A stretch of DNA of 64,000 bases. It comes from Firmicutes bacterium HGW-Firmicutes-4. GTDB taxonomy: Bacteria > Bacillota > Clostridia > Eubacteriales > Eubacteriaceae. The notes below the pieces were generated by a model, which saw only the letters and a list, made by a program, of their open reading frames with translations, was not told the origin of the DNA and did no database searches. Numbering within the stretch: position 1 is the stretch's first letter; each line of letters begins with the position of its first letter. Below, piece after piece: positions 32,201-41,402 of this stretch. The position numbers and the translations under genes were made by a program. The DNA lies in assembly GCA_002841405.1 (NCBI GenBank), contig PGZR01000002.1:1-64000 (forward strand), in the 5' to 3' direction.

Positions 32201-33154
32201 TCAAAACTTCAACCGCGACAAACACCCCAGATCAAAGGCGCCAACGACTTGGCCGGCAACATCCCGGACGCCAATATGATTGACGCCGTTTTCCAGACAC
32301 ATCCGGATGCCGACAATCAGCGGCTCCGCCGCGGTTACCCAGAGGGTCATATCTTTTTCGGAGATATTGCCATTTATGCCATCAAAAGGGCAAATCACCT
32401 GTTCAATTTTGACAATGTTTAAATAGGATAAAAAGCCCTTGTTGCCGATAAAATCATCAGCAAAATGACTCTTGCTGTGAAAGACAATGGTATCCCGGGA
32501 ACCCATTTCCATGATTTCGCCCTGATTCATCACCACAATTTTGGTCCCCAGTTTGATGGCTTCCTCAATGTCGTGGGTGACAAAGACGATGGTTTTATTG
32601 AGGGTTTGATAAATCCGGATGATTTCATCCTGAAGCACCCCCCGATTAATCTGATCCACGGCTCCCAATGGCTCGTCCATCAAAATAATCTCCGGGTCCG
32701 CCGCTAACGCTCGGGCAATGCCGACCCGCTGCTTCTGACCGCCGCTTAATTCGTTGGGATATTTAGCCAGATAATTTTCTTCGAGTCCAACCAGTTGGAT
32801 CAGCTCCCGGGCCCGTTCTTTTTTCACCGTTTCGCTGACCTTCTGGATATCCAGGGCATAGGCAATATTTTTTTCAATAGACAAATGGGGAAACAGCCCC
32901 ACCTGCTGGATGACATAACCAATGTTGCGTTTCAAGGTTATCGGATCCCACTCTTTGAGCTCTTTCCCCTTGATCCGGATTTCCCCACTGTCTGGCTTGA
33001 TCAGGCCGTTCATCATTTTTAACAGGGTTGTTTTACCACATCCTGATGGACCGATCAGCACCACAAACTCGCCTTGTGAAACAATCAGGTTCAAATTCCG
33101 GATAATCGGTTTCTCCGCTTCATACTGCTGGCTGACATCACGAAACTCGATCAT
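32201..33154 (-). CDS. OpuC/OpuB-type osmoprotectant ABC transporter ATPase
   Basis: The 317-residue protein has Walker A GPSGCGKTT near 37-45, signature LSGGQKQR, Walker B IILMDEPLGAVDQ and the His switch VTHDIEEA. A C-terminal extension of about 70 residues resembles a single shortened CBS domain (VTAAEPLIVGIRMCLENGVN). OpuCA proteins normally carry two CBS domains that sense ionic strength. The reduced region may alter that control. It lies five bases downstream of the binding-protein gene. Confidence 0.9.
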   Translation of the reverse strand: MIEFRDVSQQYEAEKPIIRNLNLIVSQGEFVVLIGPSGCGKTTLLKMMNGLIKPDSGEIRIKGKELKEWDPITLKRNIGYVIQQVGLFPHLSIEKNIAYALDIQKVSETVKKERARELIQLVGLEENYLAKYPNELSGGQKQRVGIARALAADPEIILMDEPLGAVDQINRGVLQDEIIRIYQTLNKTIVFVTHDIEEAIKLGTKIVVMNQGEIMEMGSRDTIVFHSKSHFADDFIGNKGFLSYLNIVKIEQVICPFDGINGNISEKDMTLWVTAAEPLIVGIRMCLENGVNHIGVRDVAGQVVGAFDLGCLSRLKF

Positions 33155-33158
33155 CGGA

Positions 33159-34043
33159 TTATAACAAGCCCTTCGCTTTTAGGAATTCAGCGGCTACGTC
33201 GCCGGCATCCCGATTTTCTTTTTCAACATAATAATTCATCTGCTGCATTTCCTCGTCACTGATCAGCCCCGCCAGCTGGTTAAGAATCGCTTCCAGTTCC
33301 GGGTATTTGTCGAGGGTTTCCTGACGGATCACGGTGGCCGCTTCATAGGCCGGGAAGAATCCCTTATCATCTTTTAGCACCTTTAAATCATATTCGGCCA
33401 GTAGTCCATCAGTGGAAAAGTTATTGATTACATCCACCTGGCCCTCGCCGATGGCCTTATATTTCAGACCGATATCCAATTCTTTGGTTTCCTTGAAATT
33501 AAAACCATAGGCATTAACCAGTCCGGGATAGCCATCTTCCCGTTCATAAAAATCATATTCCGAGCCCAGCACCAGACTGTTACTCTGGGCGGCCAGATCC
33601 GAGAAGGTATTAATCCCCATGCTATCGGCTTTGGTTTTATCCATTGCCAATGCGTAGGTGTCGTTAAAGCCATAGCGTTCCAGCCAGACAAAATTGTATT
33701 TTTCCTGATACTGGCTTTTGACCCCTTCGTAAAGGGCTTCCGGATCGGTCACCAAGTCATTTTTCAGCACAAACAGCCACCCGGTTCCGGTATATTCCGG
33801 GTACATGTCGATATCACCGGCCTCCATGGCTGGCTGAATATTAGATGTTCCGCCGCCAATGCCCATTTTATACTCCACCTTGATGTCAGAATTGGCTTCA
33901 ATCAGCTGACCCATCATTTCGGCGATGATATAGCTTTCAGCCATTGGTTTTGAGGCGATAACCACCTTCTTTTCCTCTGTTTGACAACCGGCCACTAATA
34001 AAACCAGTACGACGATTAATGCTAAACCTAGCCACTTTTTCAT
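33159..34043 (-). CDS. Glycine betaine/carnitine/choline-binding lipoprotein (OpuCC-like)
   Basis: The 294-residue protein has a signal peptide with lipobox VAGC at about residue 20 and an OpuAC-type binding domain (VVIASKPMAESYIIAEMMGQ, MGIGGGTSNIQPAMEAGDID, MYPEYTGTGW). It delivers quaternary ammonium osmolytes or related solutes to the permease. The start overlaps the upstream permease stop by four bases. The substrate could be betaine, which acetogens can also use as a methyl donor (inference). Confidence 0.88.
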   Translation of the reverse strand: MKKWLGLALIVVLVLLVAGCQTEEKKVVIASKPMAESYIIAEMMGQLIEANSDIKVEYKMGIGGGTSNIQPAMEAGDIDMYPEYTGTGWLFVLKNDLVTDPEALYEGVKSQYQEKYNFVWLERYGFNDTYALAMDKTKADSMGINTFSDLAAQSNSLVLGSEYDFYEREDGYPGLVNAYGFNFKETKELDIGLKYKAIGEGQVDVINNFSTDGLLAEYDLKVLKDDKGFFPAYEAATVIRQETLDKYPELEAILNQLAGLISDEEMQQMNYYVEKENRDAGDVAAEFLKAKGLL

Positions 34044-34702
34044 TTTGTCCTCCTTAATAATCTTTTTTCTACAATTCCTAATAAGCCATCGGCCACAAAG
34101 GCCAGTAAGGCCACCAGCAAACTGCCGGCCACCGTCATTTCATCAAAATTCGTGGTGATGCCCCGCCAGATCGCTACGCCCAGTCCGCCGGCACCAATAA
34201 AGGAAGCAATCCCAGCCAGAGCGATGGTCATGACCACCATGTTGCGGATCCCGGCGATGATCACCGGCAGCGCCAGGGGAAACTGAATCTTTGACAGTAG
34301 CTGCCAGGGGGTGCTGCCCATCCCCACGGCCGCCTCAAGAATCTGATCGTCTACTTCAATCAGGCCCACATAGGTATTGCGGATCACCGGTAATAACCCA
34401 TAAATCACCAGGGCGATGATTGCTGTAGTATTACCGATGCCGGTGATCGAGACAAAAAAACCGAACATCGCAATTGAGGGAATCGTATACAGCACGTTAG
34501 TGAGGCCAATCACCACGCTGGCGGCTTTTTTTGATTTGGAAATCAGAATCCCGGTGGTAACGCCCACCACCGTAATGATCACAATCGCGATCAGACTGAG
34601 CACGATATGCTGGAGCAGCAGTTCGATAAAAAAGTCACTGCGGGTTTGCAGCAATTCGCCTAAATTTTTAATGAATTCCATGGGCATTCCCGTCTCTTTC
34701 AT
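34040..34702 (-). CDS. Osmoprotectant ABC transporter permease (OpuCB-like)
   Basis: The 220-residue permease has about five membrane helices and an EAA-type loop (ILEAAVGMGSTPWQLLSKIQ). Only one permease is encoded, whereas many OpuC systems have two (OpuCB and OpuCD), so it would work as a homodimer. The first ATG at 34702 has no clear ribosome site. In-frame ATG codons at 34687 and 34684 lie closer to the AGAGACGGGA sequence and are reasonable alternatives. Confidence 0.85.
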   Translation of the reverse strand: MKETGMPMEFIKNLGELLQTRSDFFIELLLQHIVLSLIAIVIITVVGVTTGILISKSKKAASVVIGLTNVLYTIPSIAMFGFFVSITGIGNTTAIIALVIYGLLPVIRNTYVGLIEVDDQILEAAVGMGSTPWQLLSKIQFPLALPVIIAGIRNMVVMTIALAGIASFIGAGGLGVAIWRGITTNFDEMTVAGSLLVALLAFVADGLLGIVEKRLLRRTK

Positions 34703-34761
34703 AGTGTTTGAAATTATTTTACTCCGTCGTCAGCGACCGCACGGAATTCAGTTATCCTTTT

Positions 34762-36627
34762 CTAGACATGCTCAACGTCGGTGTAAAGAGCGACCTCATG
34801 ACTGATGGTCATTAAATCGCTAACGGCCAGCTGATGAATATCATCCTGGCCGTTGCTCCGGGCAAAAACCTGCAGCTCATTGGCGGTGGCGGTATAAAAG
34901 TTCTCAAATTGACGCAGTGCCTTTTCTTCATTAAAGAGGCTCCGCAATACTTCATCCTGGGTGGCAATCCCGGCCGGACATTTCCCGGTATGACAGATCC
35001 GCGACTGCAGGCAGCCGATGGCTATCAGCGAGGCTGTCGCCAGGGCAATGGCATCAGCTCCCAGCGCCAAGCCCTTGGCAATGTCCGCACTGTCACGAAA
35101 CCCACCGGTGGCACAAAGGGTTACCTCACTACCTAACTTATCCAAAAAGCGCCGGGCTCGACGAATGGCAAAAATGGCCGGAATCCCGACATTATCTTTG
35201 AGAAATCTGGGCGCTGAACCGGTGGCGCCGCCCCGGCAGTCAATGGTGATAAAATCAGGTTCGGCCATCAGGGCCATCGCCAGATCTGCTTCCAGATGAC
35301 TGGTCGCAATTTTTATGCCAATCGGAACGCCGCCGGTTATTTCCCGAATCCGGGCAATTCGCGCCACGAGATCCCGAATTTCATCAACCCCGGCCAGCCG
35401 ACCGGGTGCTATCGATGCTTCGCCGGCCTTGAGTTTTCTAATTTGGGCAATTTCGGCGGTGATCTTTTCCTGGGGCAAATGACCACCCAAACCGGGCTTG
35501 ACGCCCTGACCGATTTTTATTTCGACCGCATCCGCCTGTTTCATAATCGCTTCATCATAGGTAAACGCCGCCGTCCCCTGCTCGTAAATATAATGACGGG
35601 CGGCCTGGCGGGATTCCGGGAGCATCCCCCCTTCACCGGAGCACATCGCCGTGTCCACCAGACTACTGCCCTTGGCCAGGGCTACCTTGGCTTCCTTAGA
35701 CAAGGCGCCGTAGGACATATGCGATACATAAAAAGGCAGCGCCAGAGTTAATGGCTTTTTAGCGTTTTTTCCGATGACGGTTTGGAGACTGACCGCCACC
35801 TCTTCATTTAAGGGCATTCGCTGTAATTGGGTGCCTTTAAAAAGCAGGGTCTTAAAATCCGGGAAGGTCTCCAGCGTTCGCATCGCCGAGTTTTCACTTT
35901 TACCGGTTTCAGCCAGTTTTTTAATGATGGCATATTTGTTATTGAACGCATCACCCTCTTCATCCTGTTTTTTCAGTTCGCCAACCATGCCCTGATCAAC
36001 AAATTTTTCATACCAGTGCTGGCCGCTGCAAAAAGGTTTATTTTTAGACTGACCACAGCGGCATAAACTGCAATGCTCTTTGGATTCGGGCTGCTCGGAC
36101 GCCGGCGCATCGCCCAGATCCAAAAAAATCCCGCCCCGGACATGGTAGGGGCCGTCTTCATCCAGCTGAATGGCTTCGACATCAGTAAAGGTATCCACTC
36201 GCACCCCATCAATGGAATAACTTAAGGCCCCGGAAGGACATTTTTTAATGGTTTCAATGATCAGCTCTTTGGCTTCTGCATCGGGATCAATCCAAGGTTC
36301 CTCGGTCATCCGAAAAACTTTGGGCAAGCCTTCAGTGCAAAAACCGGCATGGGAACAAATCCCCCGGTCATCATGGATGGTGATTTCCCGGCCCACATAG
36401 GTATCCAGTTGCCGGGGCACCCGATCCGGGCTTTTTTCGCCAGAAAAATTTATTTTTCCATGGCTGCCATCGCAAAAAGGTTTGGTTTTTGACACCCCAC
36501 AACGGCACAAGGCCACTGCCGGATCCGCCACCGCTACATTTCTGGTGGTGGATTCCTGAATTTCCGGCAAACCGGTTACCACATAGGGCCCATCTCTCGA
36601 AACCTGAATCAGCTTTTTTTTTGCCAT
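34762..36627 (-). CDS. Fusion of CDGSH Fe-S, ferredoxin-like, CDGSH-like and glutamate-synthase FMN domains
   Basis: The 621-residue protein has four parts. A CDGSH module near 40-57 keeps the full motif CRCGVSKTKPFCDGSH. A divergent ferredoxin (Fer4_19) segment follows at about 80-140 (CSHAGFCTEG ... KKCPSGALS). A second CDGSH-like module has CRCGQSKNKPFCSGQH. Residues about 250-615 form the glutamate synthase FMN/Fe-S domain (GEGGMLPESRQ, CRGGATGSAP) with the 3Fe-4S motif CLQSRICHTGKCPAGIATQ. No glutaminase domain is present, as in archaeal-type GltB and related redox enzymes. The true reaction is unknown. Start at 36627 follows GAGGTGATTACTAAG. Confidence 0.85.
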   Translation of the reverse strand: MAKKKLIQVSRDGPYVVTGLPEIQESTTRNVAVADPAVALCRCGVSKTKPFCDGSHGKINFSGEKSPDRVPRQLDTYVGREITIHDDRGICSHAGFCTEGLPKVFRMTEEPWIDPDAEAKELIIETIKKCPSGALSYSIDGVRVDTFTDVEAIQLDEDGPYHVRGGIFLDLGDAPASEQPESKEHCSLCRCGQSKNKPFCSGQHWYEKFVDQGMVGELKKQDEEGDAFNNKYAIIKKLAETGKSENSAMRTLETFPDFKTLLFKGTQLQRMPLNEEVAVSLQTVIGKNAKKPLTLALPFYVSHMSYGALSKEAKVALAKGSSLVDTAMCSGEGGMLPESRQAARHYIYEQGTAAFTYDEAIMKQADAVEIKIGQGVKPGLGGHLPQEKITAEIAQIRKLKAGEASIAPGRLAGVDEIRDLVARIARIREITGGVPIGIKIATSHLEADLAMALMAEPDFITIDCRGGATGSAPRFLKDNVGIPAIFAIRRARRFLDKLGSEVTLCATGGFRDSADIAKGLALGADAIALATASLIAIGCLQSRICHTGKCPAGIATQDEVLRSLFNEEKALRQFENFYTATANELQVFARSNGQDDIHQLAVSDLMTISHEVALYTDVEHV

Positions 36628-36733
36628 CTTAGTAATCACCTCACATTTTTCCCTTATGATTTGATTTATACCCTAAAATGCCAGCTTCACACAATCCGCT
36701 CCGAGATTCTTGTTCCCATCGATTGCTCCCCAT

Positions 36734-36770
36734 AAAAAAAAGACCTCTCCATCGAAAAGGTCTTTTTTTG
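36734..36770. terminator. Bidirectional terminator
   Basis: AAAAAAAGACCT and AGGTCTTTTTTT flank a 10-14 base loop, giving a U tract in both directions. It lies just after the metallo-hydrolase gene (minus strand) and upstream of the fusion protein gene. Confidence 0.8.
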
Positions 36771-36783
36771 CGATTTGCTGTTG

Positions 36784-37659
36784 CTATTTTCTGACGGCTT
36801 TCATGATTCCGTCGGCCATGAGATATTCCAGCATTTTTTGATCCCCCAGCCAGGTCAGATAGGCCCCGACGGTAATATTGACATGACCAAACTGAATAAA
36901 GGAGGCATACAGCTCCATGTCTCTTGACAACGCCCCGGTAATGGCTTCCCGGCCCATCGGCACCTGACAGATTGCCAGGATCCGTTCGCCCAGTTCTTCC
37001 AGCAGCGCCCGATTGCGGTGAATTAAGGCCTGATAGTCATTTAAAAGCGGGATGTGCGCAAAGAGACAAGCCTGGTAATCGCCCTGCTCAATGTAACACA
37101 GGTCGGCAAACGCTTGCTCGACATCGACGATCACCGGGATCTTATACTTGTCAATCTGTTCGTCAGCCATCAACACATCACCAGCAAATAATACCCCATC
37201 AGGCGTTGCAATGCCGATCTGATGAAAGGCATGGCCTGACAGCGGCGTAAAATCAAACCGCCGGCCATTAATCACAACCCCTTTGTCACTGATGATTTCA
37301 TCAACTTGGCAGGCAGGAATATCCCGGACGCTGAAGTCTGAATCAAAACTTGGCGCCTTGGCACAATAGGTCACCAGTTCCAGCAGGCGCAGCTCTTCCA
37401 TAAAAAGCTGCTGTTTTTTTGTTGCCCTTATTTTTGCCTGGGTTTTTTTAGCCACATAGGCATTTCCACCAAAATGATCCGGATGGGCGTGGGTATTTAA
37501 AATCGTATCGATTACCATTCCTTGCCCCGCTAAATCCGTCAACAGCGTTTTGAGATGCAGCAGATTGATGTCAGTATCAATCAACACATCGCCGCAAATT
37601 CCAATATTGGTGTCCCCTTCGCTGTAAAAAGTGTTCCCACTGATATGCTTTATAGCCAT
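36784..37659 (-). CDS. Metallo-beta-lactamase-fold hydrolase
   Basis: The 291-residue protein has the dinuclear metal motif NTHAHPDHFGG (HxHxDH) near residue 60, a later GHAFHQIGIATPDGVLFAGD with the bridging Asp, and CLFAHIPLL with the last His. It is the last gene of the acyl-CoA operon, separated from the thiolase by about 107 bases. A thioesterase or lactonase-like role on acyl-CoA products is plausible but not shown. The ribosome site is AGGAGACCGGAA. Confidence 0.8.
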   Translation of the reverse strand: MAIKHISGNTFYSEGDTNIGICGDVLIDTDINLLHLKTLLTDLAGQGMVIDTILNTHAHPDHFGGNAYVAKKTQAKIRATKKQQLFMEELRLLELVTYCAKAPSFDSDFSVRDIPACQVDEIISDKGVVINGRRFDFTPLSGHAFHQIGIATPDGVLFAGDVLMADEQIDKYKIPVIVDVEQAFADLCYIEQGDYQACLFAHIPLLNDYQALIHRNRALLEELGERILAICQVPMGREAITGALSRDMELYASFIQFGHVNITVGAYLTWLGDQKMLEYLMADGIMKAVRK

Positions 37660-37766
37660 TTCCGGTCTCCTGTCTATTAAACGTATTAAGCAGGGGCACC
37701 CCCAGCCATTCGCTGGAGATGCACCCTGATTTAATTTTATTATACCCGATGTAATCTTATTTTACC

Positions 37767-38951
37767 TTATGCGATAATCTCATAAACCCCGGCAGCCCCC
37801 ATGCCGCCACCGATGCACATGCTCACGACACCAAAGGGACTGGCGTTGCGGCGCTTAATTTCAGAGACCAGCTTGGTGGTCAGGAAGGCTCCGGTACACC
37901 CTAATGGATGGCCCAGTGCGATGGCACCCCCGTTGACATTAACCAGTTCCGGATTCAGCTCCAGCTCCCGAACACAGGCCAGCGACTGGGAAGCAAAGGC
38001 TTCATTTAGTTCAATCAGACCCAGATCTTCTTTGGTGATCCCAGCCAGTTTCAGGGCCTTGGGAATGGCCACAATCGGGCCCAACCCCATCACGTCGGGA
38101 GCGACCCCGCCAACCGCAAAGCTTCTAAAAACTGCCAATGGTTTCAGTCCCAGGTTGTGGGCTTTTTCGGCACTCATCATTAACACAAAGGCGGCGCCGT
38201 CACTGGTCTGTGAGGAGTTACCGGCGGTGACGCTACCGCCCATTTGGAAGGGCGATTTCAGTTTTGCCAGTGCTTCCAGCGAAGTATTGGTTCGCACCCC
38301 TTCATCCACACTATAGGGCTGAAAGGTGATGCCAGGTCGGCCCATTTCATCCAGCCCCGGTCGCGCGGCCTGCACTGGAATAATATCTTCTGCAAACAGA
38401 CCCTTGCTGATGGCAGCCGCTGCCCGTTGATGGCTCATAACGGCAAACTGATCCATGTCCGCCCGACTGATACCGTAACGTTTGGCGACAATTTCAGCGG
38501 TGATCCCCATCGACATATAGGTTTCCGGCAATGTCACCGTTAAGCCGGGATCCGGGGCCGGAAAATTCCCGCCCATCGGTACTGTACTCATGGATTCAAC
38601 GCCTCCGGCCAGAATACAGTCAACCTGGCCGGACATGATATGATAGGAGGCGGTGGCAATCGCCTGCAGCCCCGACGAACAGAAGCGGTTGACCGTCTGT
38701 CCCGGCACCTGTTCGGATAATCCCGCTTTCAGGGCCAGAATGCGGCCCAGATTAATTCCCTGTTGGGCCTCGGGAAACGCGCAGCCGACAATCACATCTT
38801 CAATTTCATGGACATCAAAATCCGGAATTTTATTTAATACCCCGGTTATGACCTGGGCGCCTAATTCTTCTGGTCTGGTATACTGCAAGGTACCCCGGGG
38901 GGCCCGCCCGATGGCGGATCTTCCCATTGCGACGATAACTGCTTGATTCAT
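37767..38951 (-). CDS. Acetyl-CoA acyltransferase (thiolase)
   Basis: The 394-residue thiolase has the nucleophilic Cys in NRFCSSGLQAIATA near residue 88, the HPLGCTGAFL motif with catalytic His near 350, and the C-terminal Cys in VVSMCIGGGMGAAGVYE near 380. It cleaves 3-ketoacyl-CoA with CoA to acetyl-CoA, the last step of beta-oxidation, or runs in reverse. It starts 14 bases after the hydratase/dehydrogenase gene, with AAGGAGGGACAGAAA as ribosome site. Confidence 0.95.
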   Translation of the reverse strand: MNQAVIVAMGRSAIGRAPRGTLQYTRPEELGAQVITGVLNKIPDFDVHEIEDVIVGCAFPEAQQGINLGRILALKAGLSEQVPGQTVNRFCSSGLQAIATASYHIMSGQVDCILAGGVESMSTVPMGGNFPAPDPGLTVTLPETYMSMGITAEIVAKRYGISRADMDQFAVMSHQRAAAAISKGLFAEDIIPVQAARPGLDEMGRPGITFQPYSVDEGVRTNTSLEALAKLKSPFQMGGSVTAGNSSQTSDGAAFVLMMSAEKAHNLGLKPLAVFRSFAVGGVAPDVMGLGPIVAIPKALKLAGITKEDLGLIELNEAFASQSLACVRELELNPELVNVNGGAIALGHPLGCTGAFLTTKLVSEIKRRNASPFGVVSMCIGGGMGAAGVYEIIA

Positions 38952-38964
38952 TTTCTGTCCCTCC

Positions 38965-41316
38965 TTAATTTCGCAGGGGTTTGCCGGTTTTCAGCATATA
39001 CCCGATTCGTTCCTGGGTCTTTGCTTCACCGCAAAGACTCAAAAAAGCTTCTTTTTCTAATTCCAGTATCCATTCTTCGGATACCGTTGTGCCGGTATTA
39101 ACATCACCGCCGCAAATGACATGAACGACCTTGCCCGCCAGGAAGGCATCATAAGCACTGATAAAACGGCCCTGCGCCATCCCGGCCAGGCCGATTTGCA
39201 GAGTTGCTTTGGTGGTGGTTCCGCCAACTACAATATCTGCCTTCAAGTTGGGTGTAAAGCCCTGATCATAAAGATTGATGACCGTGCGTTTGGCTTCCTC
39301 AATCAGATAATCCTGACTCATGCAGACCCGGTCCCGGGCGCCTAAAAATCCCAGTTCAGCGGCGTTCTGACCGCTGCTGGAAACCTTGGCCATGGCAATC
39401 GCTTCCATTGCAGCCTGGGTGGCCAGGGTCAGATTAAGGGCGGTTTTGGGGCCGCTTTTTTCCATCATTCTTACCAGCAATTCCTTACAACCACCACCGC
39501 CGGGTACCAGACCGACGCCCAGTTCAACCAGACCCATATAGGTTTCGGCATGGGCCACCTGGGACGCAGTATGCAGTGACATTTCGGCACCGCCGCCCAG
39601 GGTCATCCCGTGGGGAGCCGCAACCACCGGTTTACAGCAGCGCTTCATCGCCAGGTTGGTGTACTGGAAGCTGTGAATGGCTGCTGCCAGGGCATCCCAT
39701 TGACCGCCGCTAATCATTTCCATAATAAACGCCAGATTCGCGCCGGCGGAGAAATTTTTTCCCTCGTTGGCCAGTACCAGACCCTTATAATCGCCTGCTT
39801 CAACCAGCTTGAGACTGTCCATAATCATCTCGGCAATGCCTGCGGTGACCGTATTGCCCTTGGTGCGAAATTCCAGACAGGCCACCCCATCGCCGATATT
39901 TTTCAGCATCGCATCATCATTTTCAGAAATAACGGTTACTTCACTGGCATTCAGATTCAGATACGGGGTTTTAATGGCTGCCGCATCATAGAAGTTAGTT
40001 TTTCCTGAGGCCAGCCGTTCTTTGACCCAGACCGGCACCACATCGCCTTCATCTTCCATCCGCTTAACGGATGCGGCAACCCCGATGGCATCCCAGATTT
40101 CAAATGGTCCCAGTTCCCAGTTATAACCCCATTTCATGCCGTTATCGATGGCGTTAAAATCGGCGGCAATTTCTGGCGCCCGGGCGGCGGTGTATAAGAG
40201 ATTGGCTTTAACCGCTTCCCAGGCAAACTGGTTGGCTTCATCATCACCCCAGACCATGGCATTCACCCGCTGCTGGGGGGTTCTTGCTTTCATGGCAGCC
40301 AAAACGGCGGGAATTTTAACGGTTTCCAGCGGTACATAGTCCTCTTTACGGTAATCCCAGTAAAAACGCTGGGTTCCTTCCGGAGTGCGGACTTTTTTGT
40401 AATAACCGCTGCCGCTTTTATCCCCCAGGTGTCCCAGCTCGATCAGACGGTTGGCAAATGCCGGTACCTGATAAGCCTTGATTTCGGCTTCATCACTGGC
40501 GTGCTCGATGACGTTCTGAGCCACATGACCACCGATATCCAACCCCACCAGATCAGCGGTTTTAAAGGTGGCAGTTTTCGGCCGTGCCACCGGAGTGCCC
40601 AGGATGGCATCGGAATACTGGACCGTATAGCCGTATTTCTCAGTCAACTGCATCGCCGAAATGGCCCCGTGGGCACCAATCCGATTGGCAATGAAATTGG
40701 GGGTATCCCGGGCTTCGACCACGCCCTTGCCCAATCGCCGGGTGGCAAAGACTTTCATGGCTTCAATATTTTCCGGCCGGGTTTCGGGCCCGGGAATGAT
40801 TTCAAACAGCTTCATGTACCGGGTCGGGTTAAAGAAATGGGTGCCCATAAAACGGCCCCGCAACTCTTCAGGCAGACTTTTTGAAATCGCCGCGATGGAA
40901 ATCCCCGAGGTATTAGTGGACAGGATCGCGTTGTCATGGATGTATGGGGCAATCGTGTTAAAGAGTTTCTCTTTCACCGCCAACTGTTCCACCACGACTT
41001 CAATAATCCAGTCACAGCTTGTTAGCTTTTCCAGATCATCGGAGAGATTGCCGGTCTCAATCCGGGCTTTGGTTTCCTGAGAATAGGTCAGCCGGGCTTT
41101 GGGATCGCAAACCTTCTGCTTCCCGGTTTCGGCCAGCTTTTTGCGAAATGTCGGGCTTTCCAGGGTTAAGCCCTTTTTTTGATCATCATCGCTCAACTGG
41201 GGCAATACGATATCAAGCAACAAAACGGGAATCCCCGCCCCGGCAATGTGGGCAGCAATGCCTGATCCCATCACTCCGGCACCAATCACCGCAGCTTTTT
41301 TTATATAAATGCTCAT
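38965..41316 (-). CDS. 3-hydroxyacyl-CoA dehydrogenase/enoyl-CoA hydratase fusion (FadN-like order)
   Basis: The 783-residue bifunctional enzyme has an N-terminal NAD-binding dehydrogenase (KKAAVIGAGVMGSGIAAHIA; NTSGISIAAIS; GTHFFNPTRYMKLFEII) and two C-terminal helical lobes to about residue 420. An enoyl-CoA hydratase/isomerase-like domain follows at about 480-700 (VLANEGKNFSAGANLAFIME; MTLGGGAEMSLH). This domain order is that of FadN rather than FadB. It performs hydration and oxidation of enoyl-CoA. The start at 41316 follows GTGAGGTTCATCAAT. Confidence 0.93.
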   Translation of the reverse strand: MSIYIKKAAVIGAGVMGSGIAAHIAGAGIPVLLLDIVLPQLSDDDQKKGLTLESPTFRKKLAETGKQKVCDPKARLTYSQETKARIETGNLSDDLEKLTSCDWIIEVVVEQLAVKEKLFNTIAPYIHDNAILSTNTSGISIAAISKSLPEELRGRFMGTHFFNPTRYMKLFEIIPGPETRPENIEAMKVFATRRLGKGVVEARDTPNFIANRIGAHGAISAMQLTEKYGYTVQYSDAILGTPVARPKTATFKTADLVGLDIGGHVAQNVIEHASDEAEIKAYQVPAFANRLIELGHLGDKSGSGYYKKVRTPEGTQRFYWDYRKEDYVPLETVKIPAVLAAMKARTPQQRVNAMVWGDDEANQFAWEAVKANLLYTAARAPEIAADFNAIDNGMKWGYNWELGPFEIWDAIGVAASVKRMEDEGDVVPVWVKERLASGKTNFYDAAAIKTPYLNLNASEVTVISENDDAMLKNIGDGVACLEFRTKGNTVTAGIAEMIMDSLKLVEAGDYKGLVLANEGKNFSAGANLAFIMEMISGGQWDALAAAIHSFQYTNLAMKRCCKPVVAAPHGMTLGGGAEMSLHTASQVAHAETYMGLVELGVGLVPGGGGCKELLVRMMEKSGPKTALNLTLATQAAMEAIAMAKVSSSGQNAAELGFLGARDRVCMSQDYLIEEAKRTVINLYDQGFTPNLKADIVVGGTTTKATLQIGLAGMAQGRFISAYDAFLAGKVVHVICGGDVNTGTTVSEEWILELEKEAFLSLCGEAKTQERIGYMLKTGKPLRN

Positions 41317-41402
41317 ATTGATGAACCTCACTTTCAAATTTAAGCCGTCGCCTAGCTATCCCAAGCGACGGACACTTACTGATCTTTTATTGGCGAAACT
41401 GC

